Shown here piece by piece: positions 1-11,359 of a stretch of 32,696 bases of DNA (the stretch's first letter is position 1; every line of letters begins with the position of its first letter). The notes beneath the pieces are model-generated. The model searched no databases. It was not told the origin of the DNA and saw only the letters and a list, made by a program, of their open reading frames with translations. Origin of the DNA: Deltaproteobacteria bacterium (lineage in GTDB: Bacteria > Desulfobacterota_D > UBA1144 > Nemesobacterales > UBA2774); contig JAJCZT010000007.1 of the NCBI GenBank assembly GCA_029262255.1, positions 1 to 32,696 on the forward strand, in the 5' to 3' direction. The position numbers and the translations under genes were made by a program.

Positions 1-99
1 TTTATCATGCTTAGAGCAATCCAGTACTTCCAATCTTCTCTCATAATGTCAAAAGTTTTAACCTTAAATGTAGAGCACAGTCAAGAAATAATTTATTAA
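1..99 (+). CDS. possible 3' end of a truncated ORF entering from the left edge (FIMLRAIQYFQSSLIMSKVLTLNVEHSQEIIY*)
   Basis: Frame 1 is open from the window edge to TAA at 97-99; no recognisable homology and very short, so it may be chance. Confidence 0.15.
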   Translation, partial: FIMLRAIQYFQSSLIMSKVLTLNVEHSQEIIY

Positions 100-115
100 T
101 TATAGCTCGGGCGCT

Positions 116-406
116 TTATAATTTCTCTTCCAAACTGATCATTTTCCCTTCCATTGTATAGGGTTTGTCCGTCCTCTCACTTATCCTAATTGAGGTGCTA
201 ATACGCTCTACCCCCATCTTCTTAAGCTCATCGTGGCACTTTTTAACCAGCGGAATAATATCATCCCAACCGCATTCTATATTGGTAGCCATAGAATGTG
301 ATTCATAATTAAGCCCGCTGTCTCGAACAACCTTCATCACGCACGCGACATATTTTGAAAGTGAAACACCGACCCCTATAGGTATTATGCTTAATTCAAT
401 TATCAT
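116..406 (-). CDS. MTH1187/YkoF-like thiamine-binding family protein
   Basis: 96 aa; MIIELSIIPIGVGVSLSKYV...ERISTSIRISERTDKP resembles the MTH1187 (DUF77) family; strong SD AAAGGAGG upstream on the minus strand. Confidence 0.8.
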   Translation of the reverse strand: MIIELSIIPIGVGVSLSKYVACVMKVVRDSGLNYESHSMATNIECGWDDIIPLVKKCHDELKKMGVERISTSIRISERTDKPYTMEGKMISLEEKL

Positions 407-430
407 ACCGACCTCCTTTTGTAATTATCG

Positions 431-463
431 GCAAAGAGCCCGGAGAAGATAAATACTCTTTGC
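431..463. repeat. 8-bp perfect inverted repeat GCAAAGAG-N17-CTCTTTGC in a divergent intergenic region
   Basis: GCAAAGAG at 431-438 and CTCTTTGC at 456-463, read directly. Confidence 0.6.
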
Positions 464-529
464 TTTATTAGGCTCGCTTGCTAACCTGTAATGATATCAG
501 ATTTAAAGAACACTAAGGAGGTTCTGCAT

Positions 530-943
530 ATGAAAAGCCTTACTGAGTATCTATGGTTTAACACAGAAAAAAGACGAGAGATGGTGCATATAACAGACAC
601 GGTAAGAGATATCGTATTTAAGAGTGAGGTACAAGAAGGTTTTGTCCTGGTATCGGCAATGCACATTACGGCTGCGGTTTATGTAAACGACAATGAGGAT
701 GGGCTCATTGAAGACATTTGGGAATGGCTTGAGGACATAGCGCCTTACAGGGAAAATTATCGACACCATAGAACAGGCGAGGATAACGGGGACGCGCATC
801 TCAAGAATCTGATAATGCATCATCAGGTAATCGTGCCTATAACAGAGGGAGACCTGGACCTGGGACCCTGGCAGAGGGTGTTCTATGCGGAATTTGACGG
901 CAAAAGAAAGAAAAGAGTAGTGGTGAAAGTAATGGGGGAATAA
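530..943 (+). CDS. YjbQ/UPF0047 family (secondary thiamine-phosphate synthase-like) protein
   Basis: Sequence matches the YjbQ pattern ([15 protein letters not shown].. [62 protein letters not shown]). ORF track begins at 491, but ATG at 530 follows AAGGAGG with good spacing. Confidence 0.9.
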   Translation: MKSLTEYLWFNTEKRREMVHITDTVRDIVFKSEVQEGFVLVSAMHITAAVYVNDNEDGLIEDIWEWLEDIAPYRENYRHHRTGEDNGDAHLKNLIMHHQVIVPITEGDLDLGPWQRVFYAEFDGKRKKRVVVKVMGE

Positions 944-986
944 CGCGGGATATTCTATCTTATCAAATTTGTTATAATTAAAGGCT

Positions 987-1439
987 ATGGAGCAAAAACA
1001 GGATCAAGCTAAACCAAGATTTTTTATTGATAAAAGAGGCAATTGGTTTCAGGATGGGATCAAAATCCAGCACCGATTAACTTATCTCTATAACAATAAG
1101 CTGCTGAGCCGAGATGACGAGGGAAGATATTATCTGGATGAAGGTAGCGGCAAACTCTATATTGAAGTTGAAGATACTCCTTTTGTAGTAAAAATGGTAG
1201 ATAAAAAAGGGGACGACTTTTATATAATTCTAAATGACGAGACCAAAGAAAGATTAGAGCTGAACACCCTCACAATAAACCATGAAAATATCCCGTACGC
1301 CAAGATTAAAGACGGGGAGTTCGACGCGCGGTTTCTACGGCCCGCTTACTATGAGTTTATGAAATATCTAAAGAAGGAAGATGGCAATTACTATATAATG
1401 TCCAAGGGAGCAAAGCACATATTAAAAAGGATTCCTTAA
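987..1439 (+). CDS. DUF1285-like protein
   Basis: 150 aa; FFIDKRGNWFQDGIKIQHRLTYLYNNKLLSRDDEGRYYL...YIEVEDTPFVV resembles DUF1285. Confidence 0.65.
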   Translation: MEQKQDQAKPRFFIDKRGNWFQDGIKIQHRLTYLYNNKLLSRDDEGRYYLDEGSGKLYIEVEDTPFVVKMVDKKGDDFYIILNDETKERLELNTLTINHENIPYAKIKDGEFDARFLRPAYYEFMKYLKKEDGNYYIMSKGAKHILKRIP

Positions 1440-2593
1440 TTCAATGCTTCTACAAACCGCAAAATAACCGCGTTTGACAATAGATTGCCTTTTTTAGTTA
1501 ACCTAATGGAGCTGTCTGAGTATTCAAGAAACCCATCTCGCACGAGGTATCCCACCTTATCCATATTTGCTTTTAACTGAAATGTATTTTCAAGCTCGGA
1601 TATATTGATCCCGTCTTTTAACCTAAGCCCCATTAATACTTTATCTTCTATAACTTCTTGTTTTTTTAATTGTTCCGTAAAGTCCAGAGGTTTTCTCCCC
1701 TGTTTTACAGATTTCATATAAAGTGCCGGATTTCTCAAATTCGCCCACCTCTCACCCCAGAGACTAGAATTGCCCATAGAGAAATGAGAATGAGCCCCCG
1801 CTCCAAGACCAAGGTAACTCTGGCCCCTCCAGTAAAGCATGTTGTGAGCACACTCAAAACCCTCTTTGGCATAATTGGAGATCTCGTACTGCTTGTAACC
1901 CGCATCCTCAAGAAAATCAGTCGTGTAGGTAATGAAATCAGTGAGCCTCTCATCAGTCGGCAATTTCAATTTGCCGAAATTGTACAGTTTCCCAAACTCT
2001 GTGCCGTCCTCTATCGTTAAGCAATAGGCTGAAATATGGGGGTAATCAAAACCAAGGGCTTCTTTTAAATCCTCTTCCCATTCTAACAATGTTTCATCTG
2101 TGGTTCCATACATTAGATCTAAGCTATAGTTCTTAAATCCGGCATTTAGTACGTCGTCTAGTATTTTTCTGCTATCTAAAGGTGCATTAATTCTTCCCAG
2201 GAAGTCCAGCTTTCTTTTGGAAAAAGACTGAACCCCAACGCTTATTCTATTTATCCCTGCACTCAGGAGTCCTTTAAGCTTATCCAAATCCGCGGTCTTG
2301 GGGTTTACCTCTAAGGAAATCTCCAAATTATCGGCGGGTCGAGTGATCTCTAGAATTTTAGAAATAATTTTTTCAATACTCTTTGGATCAAATAGAGAAG
2401 GCGTTCCTCCTCCGAAAAAGATAGATGTTAGCTCAACATCTTGAATCCCCTCACGATAAAGCTCTAGTTCGCGCAATATTGACTCGGTATACTCTATTTC
2501 TGGAAATCGGCTGCCTACTCCATAAGAATTGAAGTCACAGTAGGGGCATTTTGTTACGCAGTAAGGGATATGAATATATATTCCAAATGGCAT
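1436..2593 (-). CDS. hemW: radical SAM HemW-type protein (oxygen-independent coproporphyrinogen oxidase-like, heme chaperone)
   Basis: YIHIPYCVTKCPYCDFNSY radical-SAM CxxxCxxC motif, FFGGGTPS, and HemW-like length of 385 aa. Confidence 0.92.
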   Translation of the reverse strand: MPFGIYIHIPYCVTKCPYCDFNSYGVGSRFPEIEYTESILRELELYREGIQDVELTSIFFGGGTPSLFDPKSIEKIISKILEITRPADNLEISLEVNPKTADLDKLKGLLSAGINRISVGVQSFSKRKLDFLGRINAPLDSRKILDDVLNAGFKNYSLDLMYGTTDETLLEWEEDLKEALGFDYPHISAYCLTIEDGTEFGKLYNFGKLKLPTDERLTDFITYTTDFLEDAGYKQYEISNYAKEGFECAHNMLYWRGQSYLGLGAGAHSHFSMGNSSLWGERWANLRNPALYMKSVKQGRKPLDFTEQLKKQEVIEDKVLMGLRLKDGINISELENTFQLKANMDKVGYLVRDGFLEYSDSSIRLTKKGNLLSNAVILRFVEALN

Positions 2594-2664
2594 GATGGTA
2601 TTTTACGGTATGAAAAAAATGTTGCAACGTATATGTTTTAAAGTCATATTATTGATTTGAAATT

Positions 2665-3918
2665 ATGGATTATAAAATGAGCTATAAAGCACTCTTGATA
2701 CTGCTATCTTTATTTTTTGGGCTTAATTATGTTTCCGCCCAGGAAAAAGAGCCCCTCACTCTTGATCAGGCTATCGGTATAGCCATAGAGAATAACCCCG
2801 CAATAGCGATATCAGATGCTACAATAGATATATCAAAAGCAGGGGTTAAGAATGCAAAATCAATATATTATCCTCAGATAAGCTCAAGAATAATTGTCCC
2901 TTTCATTGGCCGTGAGTCGGGCTTCTTTTTAGATCAGCTTATATATGATTTCGGACGAACTTCAAACCGTGTTAAATCAACAAAAGCGCTTTTAAAATCT
3001 ACAGAGTTTGATAAAGAGACCGCAGAGGACAATCTCATTCTTAGTACAATTATTAGTTATTACACAGTATTATCGGAAGAACATATTGCGCTTGCTATGG
3101 AGAAAAAAGTAATCGAATCCGAGAAGCGCCTTGAGCAGGCCCAGGGGTTTTACAAATCCGGCAGGGTTCCGCAGATTGAAGTAACAAAAGCGGAAGTAAA
3201 CCTTGGAAATGCTAAGCTGGAACAAATTGCAGCACAAAATAATTTCGAAACTGCGAAAGTAAACCTTCAAACAATTATGGCTATTGAAGATAGTTCTTTC
3301 AGCTATGAATTAGAAGACTCCACAGAGCTTTCAATAAGCCCATATCTGCTTGAAGAATCTATAATACAAGCTCTAGGTTCAAGACCTGAATTAAAAAGCC
3401 TGGAATCACAGAAAGTAGCCATGAGAGCAAACTTAAAGGCTTCTAAAAAGGAGTTCTACCCGGAAGTCTTTGGGAGGACAGCTTACAGGTTTGAGGGAAA
3501 AGGTGCTGAAACTCCGGGTTTTATCGCTGGTGTCGGTGTTAAATTCCCTATCTTTGAGGGGTTTTCAAGATTTGCCAAAGTAGAAGATTCAAAAGCCAAT
3601 TTAAGACTTGCTAACGCTGAGCTTCGCTCTACCAAGGCAGGCATTATCTCACAAATAAAGCAATTACACCTAGACCTTCACTTCGCTAAGGAAAATATTA
3701 ATGTGACAAAGAGAACCAGGGAATCTGCTGAGCAAAGTTTGCTCTTGGCTAGGGAAAGATATAGACTGGCTAGGGCCTCTTCAGTTGAGCTGGCAGAGGC
3801 TGAATCACTTTACGCAACATCTAACGCGAAATATATGCAGGCGATTTACAACTATAATATTAACGTTGCAAGGCTACAAAGAGCTACAGGGGAAGTTGAT
3901 GAACCTCAAGAACAGTAA
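2665..3918 (+). CDS. TolC family outer membrane efflux protein
   Basis: N-terminal signal peptide, LTLDQAIGIAIENNPAI, heptad-rich helices, 417 aa. Confidence 0.9.
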   Translation: MDYKMSYKALLILLSLFFGLNYVSAQEKEPLTLDQAIGIAIENNPAIAISDATIDISKAGVKNAKSIYYPQISSRIIVPFIGRESGFFLDQLIYDFGRTSNRVKSTKALLKSTEFDKETAEDNLILSTIISYYTVLSEEHIALAMEKKVIESEKRLEQAQGFYKSGRVPQIEVTKAEVNLGNAKLEQIAAQNNFETAKVNLQTIMAIEDSSFSYELEDSTELSISPYLLEESIIQALGSRPELKSLESQKVAMRANLKASKKEFYPEVFGRTAYRFEGKGAETPGFIAGVGVKFPIFEGFSRFAKVEDSKANLRLANAELRSTKAGIISQIKQLHLDLHFAKENINVTKRTRESAEQSLLLARERYRLARASSVELAEAESLYATSNAKYMQAIYNYNINVARLQRATGEVDEPQEQ

Positions 3919-5047
3919 GAAATATATAGCATTATTAATAATCATTGTTGTTGCGATATTCCTGGTACCCCGCTTTTTTAGTGAGAGTACATCCTCAACA
4001 GTCTATATGACCGCTAAGGTCGACAGAGGTAATATTACTTCTCGGATCACTTCCTCCGGCACAATAAATCCATTAAGAACCATTGAAGTAGGCTCTCAAG
4101 TTTCAGGTTATGCAAAAAACATTTTTGTCGACTACAACTCTGAAGTCCAAAAAGGAGATCCGCTTTTAGAGATTGACCCCTCAACGCTGGAAACGGAGTT
4201 GAAAAGAGCACAGGCTGACAAGAAAAAAGCAGAGGCTGACTTTAATCTAACAAACTCCGTCTATACTACAAATAAAGGGCTCTATGATAAAAGGCTTATA
4301 TCCAAAGAGGAGTTCGATGATTCAAGAACAAAGTATTTATCAGCACAAGCCTCCCTTGAACAATCTAAAGCAACGATTGAAATAACACAGTCTAATTTAA
4401 ATAACACGGTGGTCCGCTCCCCAATTGACGGCATTGTACTTTCCCGAAACATAAATACCGGAGAGAACGTTGTGCCTAACAACAAGCCCCTGTTTCTCAT
4501 ATCTCAAGATTTATCCAGCATGAAAATTGATACAAACGTGAGCGAGGCGGATATAGGAAAAATACAAAACGGACAGAGGGCATTTTTCACAGTAGACGCA
4601 TTCCCAAATCAATCATTTGAAGGCGTAGTCTCCCAGGTAAGAAACGAACCTATCACAAATAACAACGTGGTAACATACAACGTAGTAGTCTCTATAGATA
4701 ACAAAGACAACAAATTAAAACCCGGAATGACCGCTGAGGTAAAAATAATTGTAGCGGAGAAAAAAGACGTAAAACGGGTACCAACTTCCGCCCTTAGGTT
4801 CACACCACCTTCTTCAGCTATCGTAGAATCAAACAGCGCGGATACCAATAATTCGCCGCATGTATGGACACCTGGAAAGAACGGACAAATAAAGGCCGTT
4901 TTAATCAAAGCGGGTGTAGGGGACGGAAGATATACCGAAATCACAGAAGGTGATCTTAAAGAAGGCGACGAGGTAATTGTAGAGGCTCTTGTAAAAAGCG
5001 ATTCCGGGAACAGCTCTTCTTACCTGCCCCAACCCAGGAGATTCTAA
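3899..5047 (+). CDS. MacA/HlyD-family periplasmic adaptor (membrane fusion) protein
   Basis: TM N-terminus, GTINPLRTIEVGSQVSGYAKNIFVDYNSEVQKGDPLLEID and VVRSPIDGIVLSRNINTGENV motifs. ORF track begins at 3785; MNLKNSKKYIALL start at 3899 gives a plausible N-terminal TM and a short overlap with tolC. Confidence 0.9.
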   Translation: MNLKNSKKYIALLIIIVVAIFLVPRFFSESTSSTVYMTAKVDRGNITSRITSSGTINPLRTIEVGSQVSGYAKNIFVDYNSEVQKGDPLLEIDPSTLETELKRAQADKKKAEADFNLTNSVYTTNKGLYDKRLISKEEFDDSRTKYLSAQASLEQSKATIEITQSNLNNTVVRSPIDGIVLSRNINTGENVVPNNKPLFLISQDLSSMKIDTNVSEADIGKIQNGQRAFFTVDAFPNQSFEGVVSQVRNEPITNNNVVTYNVVVSIDNKDNKLKPGMTAEVKIIVAEKKDVKRVPTSALRFTPPSSAIVESNSADTNNSPHVWTPGKNGQIKAVLIKAGVGDGRYTEITEGDLKEGDEVIVEALVKSDSGNSSSYLPQPRRF

Positions 5048-5050
5048 AAG

Positions 5051-5746
5051 ATGGGTGATAGCCGGGTCATAGAAGCCAAGGATATTCATAAAACATATGA
5101 TTTGGGCGATATCAAAGTCCATGCCCTAAAGGGCGTTTCCCTTGAGATAAAAAAGGGGGATTTTGTATCTATTATGGGAGCATCGGGGTCCGGGAAAAGC
5201 ACATTCATGAACATAATTGGTTGCCTGGATAAACCCACAAAAGGAGAATATTACCTTGATAACAATCAAGTCTCTTCTTTGGATACAGATGAGCTGGCCG
5301 AAATTAGAAATAAGAAGATAGGTTTTGTATTTCAGAGCTTTAACCTTCTTGCAAGAACAACAGCCATTGAAAACGTGGAACTCCCTATGATTTACAACAA
5401 CACTGATTCAAAGAAAAGAGCGGAGCGGGCGAACCAAGCAATTAAAATGGTAGGTTTAGATGGAAGAGAGCACCATCTCCCCTCGCAGCTCTCCGGAGGA
5501 CAGCAACAACGAGTCGCAATTGCCAGAGCCATAGTCAATAATCCGAGCATCATTTTGGCCGATGAACCAACTGGAAACCTTGACTCTCAAACAAGTATGG
5601 AAATAATGGGAATTTTTAAAGCCCTTAACAAAGAGGGTAAAACAATAATTATGATAACTCATGAGCAAGACATAGCTCGACACGCCGAGAGAATTGTTAC
5701 GTTTAAAGACGGATATATTATTGAAGATAAAGTACAGGGGAATTAA
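5051..5746 (+). CDS. MacB/LolD-type ABC transporter ATP-binding protein (ATPase only)
   Basis: Walker [10 protein letters not shown], signature [15 protein letters not shown], Walker [13 protein letters not shown], 231 aa. Confidence 0.95.
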   Translation: MGDSRVIEAKDIHKTYDLGDIKVHALKGVSLEIKKGDFVSIMGASGSGKSTFMNIIGCLDKPTKGEYYLDNNQVSSLDTDELAEIRNKKIGFVFQSFNLLARTTAIENVELPMIYNNTDSKKRAERANQAIKMVGLDGREHHLPSQLSGGQQQRVAIARAIVNNPSIILADEPTGNLDSQTSMEIMGIFKALNKEGKTIIMITHEQDIARHAERIVTFKDGYIIEDKVQGN

Positions 5747-5834
5747 AACTGATTTAGCCTCAACAAAATTATTTCCCGTATTCTAGCGATATCTACAAAT
5801 CTAGGCATCTTAAAAAAGATAAAGTTGAGAGTTC

Positions 5835-7652
5835 CTAATAAACGACCCTCATAAACTCAAAACCGCCTGCCCCAAAATCTTCAAAATCATCGCCATTTAC
5901 ATCCCCTAATCCCCGAACCTGTATACCAAAATCAACCTCTGCCTCGCCGCCTACTAAATCGACGTCAGCTTCAGAAGCTGAAACTACAGACGGGAAGTCG
6001 TCCCGTCCAAAGAATAGATAGACTGTACCATTTTCGGTTCCGGGAGCTCCGACACCAAAATCAGCATTACTGACTTCAAGAACAAGCACGATAGCCGTAT
6101 CCCTATTCTTCTTTTCAATCTCAGGGGTCAGATTAGCTATAACCCCCACGGAAGTTCCAAACAAATCTCCGGGACTGACTCCGGTAAATTCAGTCTCAAA
6201 GTCCGGACTAGTATCATCATCAAAAGCGGTCTCAATAGCATCGCCCGAGTATAAGAAAACAGAGCCCGAAGACATATTGGCATCGGGAGCGCCTACTATA
6301 ACGTCGTCCCTCTCCTCACCGTCTTCGTCTATATCCCCGTCCCCGGAAATACTTATCCCGAAAGTATCGTCCGGATCTCCTTCGAGAATAACAACATTAT
6401 CAGTGTCAACAGCTAAATCCCTGCTATCAATATTATCTTGCCCTAATATTACATAAGCCTTTCCCGCCCCTGGTGCCCCAGCGCCAAATTCGTCAAAACT
6501 ATTCCTACGAATCCTGCCAAGATTAGCAAGGTCAAAACCAAACAAATCTCCAGAGGCCTGGCCTGTAAAAGTAGCGCCGGCATCCGTTGCGGGGACCTCC
6601 TCGTTCTGATTCAACCCCTTGCCTCTGAAAACATATGATCTTCCGGTATCAGAGTCAAAAAAAGGCGCGCCAACCAAAAATAATCCAGATCCGTTAGTGA
6701 CATCATCCCCGTCCGCTACAGAAAAACCAAAGTTGTCGCCGACGTTTTCTCCGACAACCTCTATTCGATCCACACTACTATCTGACATCTCAATTACACT
6801 TGGCAAATCTCTGCTGCCAAAAATCACAAAAGTTTTACCTCTGCCATTATCAAATCCCGGGGCGCCAATAACTAGCTCATGGGCTCTAATATCATTTTCA
6901 AAGTCAGGAATTCCTGCAAGTGAGGCGCCAAACAGATCCTCTGGATTACCAATGACCGTTACATCCGCTGCAGATACATCAATCAAAGTGCTGCCGTCAT
7001 CGGTTAAATCATTAGCTCCGTAAAAGATATAAACTTTTCCCAGACAGGGATCACCAATAGCATAATCGTTTAGAAATTGTCCGTCATCTTCCTGGTCTCC
7101 GTTAAAATTCCCTTCCGCAATTGATTCCCCTATACAGCTGCCGGCTTCACTACTAACATATTTAACAGAATCCAAAGGTGTTGATAATTCAGCCACGTTA
7201 GAGGGCTGCGAAGAATTCCCTACTTCATCATTAGTACGGACTGAATAAAAGAACATCATCTCGCCAGTTATATCCAGTCTAGGAGCTACAAAACTCTGCG
7301 GGCTGCCCGCAACATCCGGCCTTTGGAAATCAGGGATTTGAGTAGCGTCATTAAAATTATCCCGAACAGCTTCTTCAATCTCGACAAAAGGCACTCCCTC
7401 TAGAGAAGGGACACCCAAAATTGCCGCTACTTCTTCGTTATCAAAGAATCTGATAAAGTAAATTGTAGCCCTCCCACTGTTCCCATCATCTCCGGGAGCC
7501 GTCCAATTAAGGAGCCTGCTCACAGGATCAGCGGTTAGATCAGTTATAGTGCCGGGCGAGCTGCTGTCACCTACACTGCATGAAGTTATAAGCAAGACTA
7601 AAAATAGGAAGCTAAGACTTAATAAAGACTTTTGTTTGAAAATGAATTTCAT
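5835..7652 (-). CDS. secreted lipoprotein with Fn3-like N-terminal segment and FG-GAP (integrin alpha-type) repeats
   Basis: Lipobox LLITSC; TDLTADPVSRLLNWTAPGDDGN; repeated FGxSxxGxxD...DxxVGAPxxxxGxVYxFxG units; DxDxDG-like Ca-binding loops. Confidence 0.85.
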   Translation of the reverse strand: MKFIFKQKSLLSLSFLFLVLLITSCSVGDSSSPGTITDLTADPVSRLLNWTAPGDDGNSGRATIYFIRFFDNEEVAAILGVPSLEGVPFVEIEEAVRDNFNDATQIPDFQRPDVAGSPQSFVAPRLDITGEMMFFYSVRTNDEVGNSSQPSNVAELSTPLDSVKYVSSEAGSCIGESIAEGNFNGDQEDDGQFLNDYAIGDPCLGKVYIFYGANDLTDDGSTLIDVSAADVTVIGNPEDLFGASLAGIPDFENDIRAHELVIGAPGFDNGRGKTFVIFGSRDLPSVIEMSDSSVDRIEVVGENVGDNFGFSVADGDDVTNGSGLFLVGAPFFDSDTGRSYVFRGKGLNQNEEVPATDAGATFTGQASGDLFGFDLANLGRIRRNSFDEFGAGAPGAGKAYVILGQDNIDSRDLAVDTDNVVILEGDPDDTFGISISGDGDIDEDGEERDDVIVGAPDANMSSGSVFLYSGDAIETAFDDDTSPDFETEFTGVSPGDLFGTSVGVIANLTPEIEKKNRDTAIVLVLEVSNADFGVGAPGTENGTVYLFFGRDDFPSVVSASEADVDLVGGEAEVDFGIQVRGLGDVNGDDFEDFGAGGFEFMRVVY

Positions 7653-7795
7653 ATTAATTACCCTTTCCCGTCATTTTTAGAATTTAAGATTGTACCGAAC
7701 TAACGCTACTTTTCCAACAATGTTATTTCAGATAATAATATTAACCGATTTGATACGCCTAAGTTGATATGGTAATTTCCCTTAGCCGGAATTGA

Positions 7796-9088
<1,293 letters not shown>

Positions 9089-9172
9089 GATCTTGATAAT
9101 TCTGAATTCGTATATATTTTCATACAGCGGATCAGAAACGTAAACAAATCTAAAAATAGACGATTTATTGTG

Positions 9173-9178
9173 TATAAT
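9173..9178 (+). promoter_or_regulatory. candidate sigma-70 -10 element TATAAT upstream of leuC
   Basis: Perfect TATAAT 34 nt before the leuC ATG; no clear -35 element. Confidence 0.35.
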
Positions 9179-9211
9179 TAAACACTTAGCACAATACAGA
9201 AGGATAAAGAT

Positions 9212-10636
9212 ATGTCAGCTAGAACACTCTTTGATAAAATATGGGAAAAGCATGTAGTATTTGAAGAAGAGGGTCAACCTACTCTTTTATACATTGATTT
9301 ACACCTCGTTCATGAGGTAACTTCTCCACAGGCTTTTGAAGGACTTCGTCTTACGGACCGAAGAGTTAGAAGACCCGATTTAACTTTCGCGACTATGGAT
9401 CACAATGTTCCGACTACAGACAGATCTCAACCTATTAAAGACCCCATTTCGGCAAAGCAAATCGAGGTTCTGGAAAACAACTGTGAAGAGTTTGGCGTTC
9501 CACTGTTCGGATTAAAGATAAACAGCGATATGCAGGGTATTGTTCATGTAATAGGCCCTGAGCTTGGATTAACCAAACCGGGAATGACTATAGTTTGTGG
9601 AGACAGTCATACTTCAACACACGGCGCATTCGGATCACTCGCCTTCGGTATAGGGACCAGTGAAGTAGAGCATGTTCTTGCTACACAGTGTTTAAGACAA
9701 GACAAACCAAAACAGTTTGAAATCCGTGTTGAAGGAGAGCGCGGTTACGGCGTTACAGCAAAGGACATTATCCTAAACATCATAGGACACATCGGCACAG
9801 CCGGAGCGACCGGAACAGTTGTTGAGTACAGGGGATCGGCCATTGAAGCCCTTAACATGGAAGAAAGAATGACTGTGTGTAATATGTCTATTGAAGCGGG
9901 CGCAAGGGCTGGAATGATTGCGGCTGATGAGAAAACATTTGAATACGTAAAAGGACGCAAATTCTCGCCAAAGGGAGAGGACTGGGAGAATGCGCTTGAG
10001 CAATGGAAAGATCTTAAGTCTGATGAAGGCGCAAAGTTTGATAAATCAATTACCCTTGACGCCTCAAAGATAGCGCCGCAAGTAAGCTGGGGGACTAATC
10101 CCGGTATGGTGCTCGATGTAACCGCAAAGATTCCTAACCCGGAAGATATTGAAGACGAAAATACCAAAAAGGCTACAATTAGCGCGCTTGAGTATATGGG
10201 ACTTGAAGCGGGAACACCCATTGAAGATATAAAATTGGACCGGGTATTTATCGGGTCTTGTACGAACTCAAGGATTGGGGATTTAACAGAAGCCGCAAGG
10301 GTGGTAAAGGGCAGAAAAGTAGCCCCTACAGTAAGTGCAATGGTAGTACCGGGATCACAGATGATAAAATGGCAGGCCGAGAAACTTGGTCTGGATAAAG
10401 TATTTAAGGATGCCGGCTTTGAGTGGAGAGAGTCAGGCTGCAGCATGTGTCTGGGCATGAACCCCGATATACTTGAACCTGGGGAAAGATGTGCAAGCAC
10501 TTCAAACAGAAACTTTGAAGGACGGCAAGGTAAAGGCGGAAGAACGCACCTTGTAAGCCCCGCCATGGCAGCGGCAGCGGCAATTGAAGGACATTTTGTG
10601 GATGTAAGAGGCTGGGATTTAGACAAAGAACTATAA
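9212..10636 (+). CDS. leuC: 3-isopropylmalate dehydratase large subunit
   Basis: [70 protein letters not shown] 4Fe-4S cysteines. Confidence 0.97.
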   Translation: MSARTLFDKIWEKHVVFEEEGQPTLLYIDLHLVHEVTSPQAFEGLRLTDRRVRRPDLTFATMDHNVPTTDRSQPIKDPISAKQIEVLENNCEEFGVPLFGLKINSDMQGIVHVIGPELGLTKPGMTIVCGDSHTSTHGAFGSLAFGIGTSEVEHVLATQCLRQDKPKQFEIRVEGERGYGVTAKDIILNIIGHIGTAGATGTVVEYRGSAIEALNMEERMTVCNMSIEAGARAGMIAADEKTFEYVKGRKFSPKGEDWENALEQWKDLKSDEGAKFDKSITLDASKIAPQVSWGTNPGMVLDVTAKIPNPEDIEDENTKKATISALEYMGLEAGTPIEDIKLDRVFIGSCTNSRIGDLTEAARVVKGRKVAPTVSAMVVPGSQMIKWQAEKLGLDKVFKDAGFEWRESGCSMCLGMNPDILEPGERCASTSNRNFEGRQGKGGRTHLVSPAMAAAAAIEGHFVDVRGWDLDKEL

Positions 10637-10649
10637 AGAGGAACTTAAA

Positions 10650-11273
10650 ATGGAACCCTTAGAAAGAGTACACGGCATAGTAGCCCCGTTAGATAAAATC
10701 AATGTAGATACCGACCAAATAATTCCAAAACAGTTTTTAAAACGAGTTGAACGGACCGGTTTTGGAGAATTCTTATTTTTTGACTGGCGTTATCTTGAAG
10801 ACGGAACACCAAACCCTGATTTTGTGCTCAACCATGAACACTATCAGAATGCCAAGATACTGCTCACAAGCCACAATTTCGGAAGCGGAAGCTCCAGAGA
10901 ACATGCCCCTTGGGCCTTAAGAGAACATGGATTTCAGGTAATCATCGCACCTTCATTCGCCGATATCTTTTATAACAACTGTTTTAAAAACGCGATACTC
11001 CCAATTGTACTGGCAGAAGCTAAGGTCAAGGAGCTTTTCAACATAGTGAACTCAAAGAAGGGCCACGAGCTTACGGTTGATCTGCGGTCTCAAACCATAT
11101 CTGACGACGAAGGCTGGACTGTAAATTTCGACATAGATCCTTTCAAGAAGAAAAGCCTTCTGGAAGGCCTTGACGATATAGGACATTCGCTTGAGCACGA
11201 AGATAAGATTAGAATTTATGAGCAGAGACATAATTCTGATATGAAATGGGTAGCGCCTAGCGAAACCTTATAA
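10650..11273 (+). CDS. leuD: 3-isopropylmalate dehydratase small subunit
   Basis: VAPLDKINVDTDQIIPKQFLK, FGSGSSREHAPWALREHGFQVIIAPSFADIFYNNCFKN; adjacent to leuC. Confidence 0.97.
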   Translation: MEPLERVHGIVAPLDKINVDTDQIIPKQFLKRVERTGFGEFLFFDWRYLEDGTPNPDFVLNHEHYQNAKILLTSHNFGSGSSREHAPWALREHGFQVIIAPSFADIFYNNCFKNAILPIVLAEAKVKELFNIVNSKKGHELTVDLRSQTISDDEGWTVNFDIDPFKKKSLLEGLDDIGHSLEHEDKIRIYEQRHNSDMKWVAPSETL

Positions 11274-11342
11274 GCCGTAAGAAAATATCTACTCACCCAA
11301 AAATGGGCACTTTGAAAAGGGCCAAACCATTCTCCCAAGACT

Positions 11343-11359
11343 ATAGGGGAAATCCCTAT
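11343..11359. repeat. inverted repeat ATAGGG-GAAAT-CCCTAT
   Basis: 6-bp stem with 5-nt loop, read directly; no T tract follows. Confidence 0.5.

Noticed and set aside
407-529. TPP riboswitch upstream of the thiamine-linked genes
   Set aside because: No CUGAGA or other convincing THI-box core; only a weak partial resemblance (AACCTGTAATGATATCAG).
5747-5834. Remnant of a MacB permease after the ATPase
   Set aside because: An 88-bp gap with a short open stretch (LNKIISRILAISTNLGILKKIKLRV) but no start codon or convincing similarity; not enough to call a pseudogene.
6619-7023. 134-aa plus-strand ORF
   Set aside because: Antisense to FG-GAP repeats; Ser/Pro/Leu-rich shadow translation.
9745-10626. 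293-aa minus-strand ORF
   Set aside because: Fully antisense to leuC, no recognisable family, no SD; shadow ORF.
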